A DNA stretch of 64,000 bases from Lentinula raphanica (lineage: Eukaryota; Basidiomycota; Agaricomycetes; Agaricales; Omphalotaceae). Below, one piece after another: positions 56,069-64,000 of the stretch. The translations under genes were made by a program, and so were the position numbers. Below the pieces are notes generated by a model. It made no database searches and was not told where the DNA came from. It saw only the letters and a program-made list of their open reading frames with translations. Every line of letters starts with the position of its first letter. Within the stretch, counting starts at the first letter, position 1. The stretch is taken from contig JANVFP010000005.1 in NCBI GenBank assembly GCA_027919835.1, forward strand, positions 372,001 through 436,000. The letters are read 5' to 3'.

Positions 56069-59000
56069 ATGCCTTCTGTTACCGACGGATCCCCGCCTAG
56101 TCCTCCTCGAGCGCCCACTATCAAATACTCAGCTCCTCATGGAACTCGCTGGGACAAGGAAAAAGCTGCAGCGGGCGGTGCCCACGCTTTCGACTTGCCC
56201 TCCGACCCCAAAGTACTTGGACCTTGGATTATCGGTGAATGCGTAGGCAAAGGCGCTTCTGGCCGCGTCAAAATCGCCAAACATCGCTATACCAATCAAC
56301 TCGCCGCAGTCAAGATTCTTCCCCGTGCACCTCTAGACTCCTCGCGCAACTCAATTGCTACTCAAGAGGCCAAGACAAAGAAACATAGTCTCGGTATCGA
56401 ACGAGAGATCACAATGATGAAACTCATGAACCACCCCAACATTCTTCGGATCTACGATGTATACGAAGGCCCCAAGGAACTATTTCTTGTCTTGGAGTAT
56501 GTCGAAGGTGGCGAGCTCTTCGACTACCTCGTCAATCGAGGGCGTTTACCTGAACCCGATGCTATATGCTTCTTCAAGCAGATTATTTATGGACTCAATT
56601 ACGCTCACACTTTCTCTATCATTCATCGGGACCTCAAGCCGGAGAATATATTGATCTCTTCTCTCTCCCCTCCAAGCATCAAGATCGTTGACTGGGGCAT
56701 GGCAGCTTTTGCTCCTCCTTCACTCCAGCTTGAAACCAGCTGTGGCTCCCCTCATTACGCTAGCCCCGAAATTGTCAATGGATACAAGTATACTGGCAAC
56801 GCTACTGATATCTGGAGTTGTGGCGTTATCCTGTATGCGCTCCTGACCGGCCGTCTTCCTTTCGACGACAAGGATGTCAAGGTTCTCCTGGGAAAAGTCA
56901 AGGTTGGAAAGTACGAGATGCCGAGCTATATCGATCGAAGCGCCCAGGACCTTCTATCGAAGATGCTAGTTATCAACGTGAAGGAACGAATCACTGTACG
57001 GTGTCGTCTCTCTCATTTTTTGTAACCCATACTCATGATCAAATCTTAGATACCTGAGATTCTCGCTCATCCTTGGCTCAACACATCTCCAGCAGCTTTG
57101 CGCCAAATGAGCCTTGCGTCTTCGTCCCAAACGGATCCCCCGCTATCTCCTGTTTTGCCACCGTCGCCAAGTACACTTGCACGACCGATCTCTGATCCAT
57201 CTTCTATCGAGTCTGAGATACTGTTCTCTCTCAAGGTCATCTGGGGTCGCCACGCAGACCTTGGAGCTATACTCAAAGACCTTAGCTCTCCTGCCGGAAA
57301 TGGCATTCACACCAAGGCATTCTATTGGCTGTTGCGTAGGCATCACGAGGAGGCGGAACGACTTGCCTGTTCAAGTGAGTCCGACAATGACTCCGGAATC
57401 GGCATGGGACCAGGCAGTGTCACCTTCAATTTGGGATGGGAACTTGACACATCTGGACTAGGATGTGAGGCGTTGCAACAATCACGCGCGGAACGGGCGA
57501 TAGAAGTACACAACCGACAATTGCCTGAGCGTCGTGGTCTTACGGATGCGTCTCGTAGCCCGAAACCAACGGATACGCTATTATCGCCGTTGATGGCGCG
57601 CGAACTTTCTTCTGCGGCTTCCTCTCACTCGTCGAGAAGTAGGTCTAATTCGCCTCACGGTCCTCGCTTGCCCAATGTGCCGCGTTCATCCCATGAGCGA
57701 CATTCGACTGACTCGGCATACACTATTCCACACCAAGCCATCTCTAGGCCCGTCTCTCATAGAAGCTCTTCTCTTCCCAAGTCCTCGTTCGCAATGGGGA
57801 ATTGTAATACTCGTGGAGTTAAGGTGATGAGTGTTGTCAATGGCACCCACGGTGGCTCTCGACCTCCGCCACCCAAGCGAGGGCACACGTACTCTCATCC
57901 TCGAACGGAAAAATCTCACCCCGAGGAAATGGCGAACCCTGATGGAACAAAGGTGTCTACAGTAAATTTTCCTGCTGTTCCTGTTCATACAGTACAGAGA
58001 GCGCAATCCCACCGTCCTGTTTCGCGGCCATCGAGATCTCGCTCAGCTACTGCAGACAACCTCACAACTGAAGAGAAAGATCCAGCGAGTCCGCGTTTTC
58101 ATTCGCAGGCTCGACCCCATTCCCATGTTTATCCGACGTCCCAGGTCCGCGTTGGCTATGTAGGCGGGACCTCGTTAAAACGAGTCACTTCCTCAGTCCA
58201 TTCCGGTACCGATAGCTCAAGCGGGTCTAGCACTGCCTGCAGTATGACCTCAACAAATACTGTGCATGCTCCTAGTCCTGTACGAGCTGTATCCGGTATA
58301 GCCGAAGTCCCAATGGAGGATGATTACTCTGCGATGGAGATCGCATCTACGCCACCACCTGTGCTTCCTCCCCTTTCGCCAGTACAAGCCTTGCCTTTGC
58401 TCACCGCCCCAAAGACAAACGACCCTGATCTACAAAAGGAACTGGATGGTATTGCAGAGCAAGTGAATCGTCTTTCATTACGGGATGCCGCCACGGATGC
58501 CACTACTATCGGTCAGGATATGCAAGCCCACTCGCGGGATTATCGACCTCAACAGAAAGCTCAAGCTCGTCAAGCTCCTCACCAACAACGATTTCAATCG
58601 CCTAAAAGGACCCGACGTCAGACTGTGGCGACTGTTGAGCGTGGCATCAAGAATGCCGACAAAGAGAATAAAGAGAACTCTGGTATAGGCGATGACTCCT
58701 GGAGCTATGTAGTCCCGGATGACGTTGTAAAGAATGCTCTCGGGGACATTGGCAACTACAAGCGCAATCTCGCTTTGAATGACGGAAAAGGTAAAAAAGA
58801 CAAGAAGAATCGACGTAAGTGGTGTTTTGAACACCGTTCTTCTCGATTTCGACATACTGATGTATTTCGTTCGTACAGCTCCTCCTTTGGAAATTAAACC
58901 ACCGACACTGAACCATAAACGTTCGACAATCTCGGCGCTCGGTTCTCCCATCGCTCTCTCCCCGCCGACGATGAATAGCACCTCGACAAAGACTGGATTA

Positions 59001-59657
59001 AGCTCTCCTGTCGTCGGTGAATTTAAGGGCTGGCTTTCTGGTCTCTTCAGCTGGTCTGGCAAGAACGCTAGCGCGAATCACATACTATACTCAACCGCAG
59101 ACGTTACGAAGACTCGTCGAAATCTCGTGCACTTACTTGCTTCCTTTGGTGTTCTGGTTGAAGCATCTGAATCGGATGCTGATGATAATCTGCCTCTTCG
59201 CTGCAAAGTTGAGGAATTGCCTTCCGATGCTTTGGCACATCTGGGGATGAAGCCGGTCAAGTTTAGGATTGAATTGGTTTCTATTTGTGAAGAAGGCGGT
59301 TCTGGAATGTTACTTTCCTCTCCTAAAACGCCACTGTCTAACGGGAATCATCTCTTCTCTCTTTCTGCTGGCGCCCCCGGGGTTCGTGGCAGGAGCAGCA
59401 CGCTTGGCGGCGGCTCGAAGAGTCCTCATCTTCCCTTAAGCCCCCTTCTCAGTCCAAATCTCGCAGCTGGGTTTGTTCATGGCTTTGCGTCCGCGATGAT
59501 CGTGATTCAGGAAAAAGGCTCTACATCAACATTCAAGGCAATTTGGAAGAAGCTGAAAGACGTGTATGATGATGGATGCGGGGAGACTATACACTCAACT
59601 TTCAGTCCGGTCATGACAAGCACGCCCGTGGTCGAACCTCCCCGATGTATTCTTTGA
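56069..59657 (+). CDS. Gin4/Hsl1/Cdr2-type (NIM1-related) Ser/Thr kinase with DWG activation motif
   Basis: Cell-size/septin-linked protein kinase. Start ATG 56069 (MPSVTDGSPPSPPRAP). Kinase domain about residues 45-330: GECVGKGASGRVKIAKH (P-loop), AVKIL (Lys), IEREITMMKLMNHPNIL (C-helix Glu), HRDLKPEN (catalytic loop), IKIVDWGMAAF (residues about 208-210 D-W-G instead of D-F-G), CGSPHYASPEIV (activation and APE region) and DIWSCGVILYALLTGRLPF. One intron near 57000-57050 precedes IPEILAHPWLN. A long Ser/Pro-rich region follows, then an intron near 58815-58880 and a C-terminal part (FKGWLSGLFSWSGKN, TRRNLVHLLASFGV, KFRIELVSI, FVHGFASAMIVIQEKGSTST) that looks like a KA1-type domain. Stop 59655-59657. 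All catalytic residues but the DFG Phe are standard. Confidence 0.9.
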
Positions 59658-62600
59658 TTTTTGTGCACCCGACACTCTGACGAGCGGAATATTCTCTAAT
59701 CATAGATTTGTATTTTTCTTTCGACCTCTCCATGTCAATACCCAACAACCATCACAGCAGCCTTACAAACCATGTAACATACTATCATATCACTTCCTTC
59801 ATCTCACTAGACTAGTACAACAATGTAGACCTATAGAGAGTGGTCGCCACTTCTCAACAACTTTATGACAAAAAATCTCCAGACTTGGATATCCAGACTC
59901 CAGAGACTGACCTCGATTTGGAATGTCAGCCGACGTCTCGATTGTGGCTATGCAGTCGCTTCGCATCAATTTTGAAATCATAACCCCATTAGGTTCCCGA
60001 CGCTGCCTTGCATCGAGCAATCTATGCCAAAGCATAGAGACGAAGGCGGCTGGAGCCGTATAAAGGCGTTTGAGCCACATACAGTCAGAGCGTCTCGGAA
60101 ACCATCAAAGCAAAATTTTATATGGCTTACAAGATGCGTTTTACGGGCTCTTGGCTACTATGAGTATTGAGAGTTAACCATGACCATTCTGACGAAGCTG
60201 AACAAGTCTAGAATGTTACAGAATGCTCCAGTCAGTTTGTCTGATTTCTCTTACCCGGCTTAGTCTCGTATTTGGGTCCCCCTTCACCAATTTAAAAGTG
60301 TCATCACCGTGTCGTAGCAAGGCCTTCATGATATTCTATTGAACATTGCCTCCTTGCTCTTTTCGTTCGATCTTTCAGTTATCCTATAGTCAATCAGGAT
60401 GTCCTCGATCTTGGAATGTAAGGTACCCAGTGAAATTTGAGCTCAAGACGAATACGGGCTCGAGTGCAGCATGAGATCTTACAGGTCATCAAAATTCACT
60501 TGACCTCAATTCCTGGATCGTCTCAGAGGTTGCGGCATGGGCTGCAAGGTCATGTAACTCGATCGATAAGTAAGGAATGAAGGACAAGAAGGTGATCTAG
60601 CAAACATCCGGTATCATTCCCTGTGATGAAAATTCAAGATGGTTTGCCACACAAAAGCACACAACCGGGAAGGACCGTTCTCTGAAACAGTTAATTTTTG
60701 ATCGTACCAACGCCGTCTGTATGGTCTGTATGATGGAAGTTTGGAGGCTGCGCTAAATTCTAATATCCTGAATCCGGCAAAGTCAGCGGGCAGCTGCTGA
60801 GGAAGAACTAATGCTCCCATCGGTATCGTGATATTCTTAACTCGGAGTAGGCTTCCAAATATGGATGCATGCTGGATGGTTTCTAACGCTGAATATCAAC
60901 TCTGGCGGGAGATAGCATCGTAATCTATCCTTCAGCTTTGTTGTGGCCACCAATAACCAGTTGGTTTGTATCTTGTCCACTAAACAAGGGAGAGTCTGTT
61001 GGACACAGAACATGATGTGAGAAGTATAATTGGATAATCATATGTGGGACGAGAACAAAGGGCCTTGAAAAGCTTGCCGGCATCATTCCCTACTGTCAGA
61101 AGCTGGACATTGAGCTGAATCACTGAAAAGCGCCGCGGAATACCGATTCCGTGAGCTCAGGATTGTATGTATAATGAACGCAAGAAAGAATCGGGTTACG
61201 ACACAACCTTTTCGACCGAGTAGCTGCTGCTCCGAAACAGTGGATTTCTGGCTGCGTCGCCGGGAGTAGGATGCGATTTGCATACTAATTTTGACCATGT
61301 AAACGTACATGGCACAGAAAAATTGTGGATGAGACGATGTGCCACTGCGCGGATACCGGTTCACTAATCAGGGACAGACTTGGTATTTGGCGTCTAATAG
61401 CAAGGGTGTTCACGAGGTTCCAACAAAAGGGTAAGTTGAATCGTATCTTGCACCAGGTTGCAGTCCCAACAGATGAGAAGATTGGGCACACGTGGGCTAT
61501 CTTCAGTTTTGTTACAGTATCCGAGCCGCCAGCGGCCATGGGCGAACCTGCATCCGAAATACGATGAGTACTCCCCGAGGGATATCTTCTGACAAAAGGC
61601 CGGACCTTTGAGGGTAGAAAACAACTTCCAGAATATATACAAGGGGTCTATGAAGATGCCTGTAATCGGAAACAGTGGAAGAGTCACATGGAGATCCTAA
61701 AAAAGCAGAGCACGTATACCCGGAGAGAAGATTTGCACCATATAGTTTGTAAGGTCACATTCAAAGTATGATCTGTGGTCAGCGTTGGCTGGAATAATTG
61801 CCACAATGCCCTAGGTATCAGATTTTAGGAGCTGACGAATTACGAGACAGTTTCAACTGGAAGAACTTGCATACAAGTGATCTTCTTACCCACATACCCG
61901 CACAGCTTGATGGGTGGTGATAGAAACGTGACTGCGGCGAGATACAACGCTGTTTCCTGTGCAAGACTGTCCACATTCTGGAGTTATCTATTACAAGGCA
62001 GAAAATGGCTTAAAAACAATAGATGCAGAACGAAGAACAATCACCAAAACCCACATTACAAGGACTTCTTTTCATATCTTGATCATCATTCGAAATGGAA
62101 GGCCTAGTTTTTTTTTGTAAGATGATGCTGTTCAAAATGAGCATACGAATCATCATGACTTCCCACAGATAAGTGTCAAAGGGGGGTCCTTTTCTTACTG
62201 TACAGGCAAGATCCGAATGGGGATCAAGATTGAGAATGTTATACCGTTGGCCCACTGGAAAAAATATGATTGGTTGATCATTCTTGTAAAAGATTAAAAA
62301 CGGGCGGTGGGAACAGACCTGCTCGTACGCACAAGGCCGAACTGAGGTGAGGGTAAGCTGTGCTGGCCGATGAAAGGAAAGAATAAGAGGAAACATGGAA
62401 AAGGTGTGTTGAAGAGAGTCAAAATGAGTCCTTCGAACAGGTACAGAGTATAAGGCAAACCTGTAGAGGAAACCCTAGATGGAGATGCTGGCGCGGGAAG
62501 TACAAAAGAACTAATGGAGATAGATTGTTGCGTACAAGGGCTAGCTCGGGTCGATCTCTTGAAACTTTTGAGCCCAATTGACTTTGAGAAAATGGCAGGT

Positions 62601-62750
62601 AAATGGAAAGTTCTGCGCGTTCCTTTTGCACGTGCTGTGATTTTGTTGATGTAGGTTGACTTCCTGCCGTAAAAGTATAACAAGCCACCTTACTCCACTG
62701 CCATATCTTTCTTTCCAACCCCCATCTTCCCTCATCCCATTTTCATCGCG
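59658..62750. other. Gene-poor stretch with degenerate minus-strand fragments
   Basis: About 3.1 kb, AT-rich, no gene with recognisable domains. Minus ORFs at 60614-60820 and 61083-61364 share a weak pattern (RR..Q K.TVSE....R near 60680-60700 and 61220-61250), and a third 'GGAAACAGTGGAAGAG' block occurs near 61669, suggesting an old, decayed local repeat. Nothing firm. Confidence 0.45.
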
Positions 62751-63470
62751 ATGACACTCACTATGTCCTACCAACGGCCAGTGCACAACCCGGTTAAGCG
62801 AATGCGCCGCAACGCGACTGCGGTCATGGCTGGCGCCTTCGATGTAAAACCTGCTCGGGACGTGTTGACATCGTTGCTCAATGTACCCGCTCACCAGACT
62901 GAAGAAATGAACAAAGAGGAACGGTTAGCTAGGAAACAGGAGAAGAGAGAGAAGAGAGAACGTGAAAAGGAACGGAAGAGATTGAAAGTGGCGGAGAACG
63001 CCGGAAAGGCAGATAGCGCGACGCCGGGCCCAAGTGCAAATGGACTACGTCTCATCCAAGCACCGTCTTCAGCTCCCTCCCATCTTTACGCCTCTCGACC
63101 TACAATTCAATTCACCACTTGCTCTAGAGAACGATCAGAGTCGGTCACTCCGCCATCACCACCGCTACTTCCTTCATCACCATATTCTACACCTGGTCCA
63201 TCTAATTCCTCCGACACTTCTAGAACATCATCCAAGAGACCTCGCACACCGAATGACGACGAGGAACTACTCCATATACCTCTGGCGGAACCTCGTGTGA
63301 GAAAGAAGCGCCCAGCGGCGAGGAAGGGCTGGAAGGGTTGGGTAGAAGGCTCTCCGCCACCATCCGAAAAGCTGATCAATCTAGACGCAGTCCCTGTACT
63401 CCAGGAGAGACGCACTCGCAGTGGAAAGAACTTCGATGCTATTGGAGTCGGCAAGGACGGTTGGGTTTGA
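62751..63470 (+). CDS. Small basic, low-complexity protein of unknown function
   Basis: Single-exon ORF of 239 codons from ATG 62751 (or the Met at 62763). N-terminal KRMRRNATAVMAGAFDVKPA leads into a charged coiled-coil-like run (EERLARKQEKREKREREKER), then Ser/Pro-rich sequence, a basic cluster (RKKRPAARKGWKGW) and a conserved-looking C-terminus (LQERRTRSGKNFDAIGVGKD). Composition suggests nuclear location. No domain recognised. Real by length, codon bias and lack of competing frames. Confidence 0.6.
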   Translation: MTLTMSYQRPVHNPVKRMRRNATAVMAGAFDVKPARDVLTSLLNVPAHQTEEMNKEERLARKQEKREKREREKERKRLKVAENAGKADSATPGPSANGLRLIQAPSSAPSHLYASRPTIQFTTCSRERSESVTPPSPPLLPSSPYSTPGPSNSSDTSRTSSKRPRTPNDDEELLHIPLAEPRVRKKRPAARKGWKGWVEGSPPPSEKLINLDAVPVLQERRTRSGKNFDAIGVGKDGWV

Positions 63471-64000
63471 GCTGTACGTCGATCCAACCGTTCAATAAAT
63501 CTCATATCGCTGACTTTTGGAAATAATAGGTCGATCTACTTACCCGCCATGAAAATCTATCATGCACTTATTTCGATCGTCGATTACTACGATAAACACG
63601 TTCCCACTATGCTCTCGTTGTGCTTTCTTTCATTGTGTGCAGGTTCTATGCCTTTTTAACCGGTCTGTTTTCTCAACGCTTTCTCAAATGTATCCGCTAC
63701 CGTCTTTCAAGTGCTCGTCAATCTCTTGGGTTTCTACTCTAGCCTTCTACACTTTCATAACCTTATATCTACCTAGCGCTTGGAAGTTTCGCAGTATCAC
63801 TAGAAGATACTGGGAAGGATTGGTTTCATCGAGCGCATACTCGATCTTCGAGCTGATCTTGGTTTGGTTTCCATTGTTAGCTTAACATTGGATAGATACA
63901 ATGTAAATGGTTAGTAGCATCTGCCTCCGAATCTGCAACCGTCAATACGTCGATAAGCATGTTCAACCGTGTTAAGTAAGTGCATTCCTATTCCTGCAGT
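63471..64000. other. 3' flank to window end
   Basis: A 107-codon plus ORF at 63562-63885 has hydrophobic runs but looks like chance reading of a pyrimidine-rich 3' flank; no gene called. Confidence 0.4.

Noticed and set aside
59658..62750. Possible retroelement remnant
   Set aside because: No LTR pair, reverse transcriptase motif or terminal repeats could be found; only weak local similarity.

Overview
The window looks like nuclear DNA of a mushroom-forming basidiomycete (Agaricomycetes). Nearly every gene is broken by many short GT-AG introns of about 50-65 nt. Genes lie close together on both strands. The protein families (SAT-containing non-reducing polyketide synthase, multi-intron P450s, fungal GT1 glycosyltransferases, fungal auxin-efflux-like carrier, OTT_1508-type deaminase) fit that group. 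No rRNA, tRNA, CRISPR or bacterial-style operon was seen. Gene models were built by hand from conserved protein segments and splice signals, so exon edges not listed are approximate.

Layout. 1-2752 (-): 5' part of a non-reducing PKS (SAT and KS), cut by the window edge. 4540-6880 (+): a P450 that seems to need a 5-nt microexon. 7029-9082 (-): RMD1/RMD8-type DUF155 protein. 9280-10438 (+): histidine phosphatase/phosphoglycerate mutase family protein with an 8-nt microexon. 10765-12727 (-): glycosyltransferase UGT-1, which lacks the usual catalytic His. 13211-17419 (-): importin-13-like karyopherin. 17640-24480: tandem duplication holding UGT-2 and UGT-3; the second copy is split upstream of UGT-3 by a 1.6 kb terminal-inverted-repeat element flanked by TA. 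25133-30270 (+): WDR59/Mtc5-like subunit of the GATOR2/SEACAT complex, with an apparent 1-nt frameshift. 30523-31390 (+): small Cys/His protein. 31696-33736 (-): auxin-efflux-type membrane carrier.

33.9-48.5 kb is a rearranged duplication: a decayed HPM1 methyltransferase copy followed by P450-A, then an intact HPM1 followed by an MFS sugar transporter, an OTT_1508-like deaminase and P450-B. P450-A and P450-B are close paralogues in the same orientation. The simplest reading is an ancestral HPM1-P450 unit that was duplicated in tandem, with the transporter and deaminase present in only one copy.

50.7-59.7 kb is a conserved housekeeping block: MGRN1-like RING E3 ligase, RPB11, a small unknown, ribosomal protein L28 (uL15), and a Gin4/Hsl1/Cdr2-type kinase whose DFG motif reads DWG. 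It is followed by about 3 kb without a convincing gene and one small basic protein.

The PKS, three P450s, three UGTs and sugar transporter give the window a secondary-metabolism flavour. They are interleaved with housekeeping genes, so a single co-regulated cluster is not proven. The most unusual observations are the two microexons, the Ala-substituted UGT-1, the TIR element dated relative to a gene duplication, and the HPM1/P450 duplication with one dead methyltransferase.
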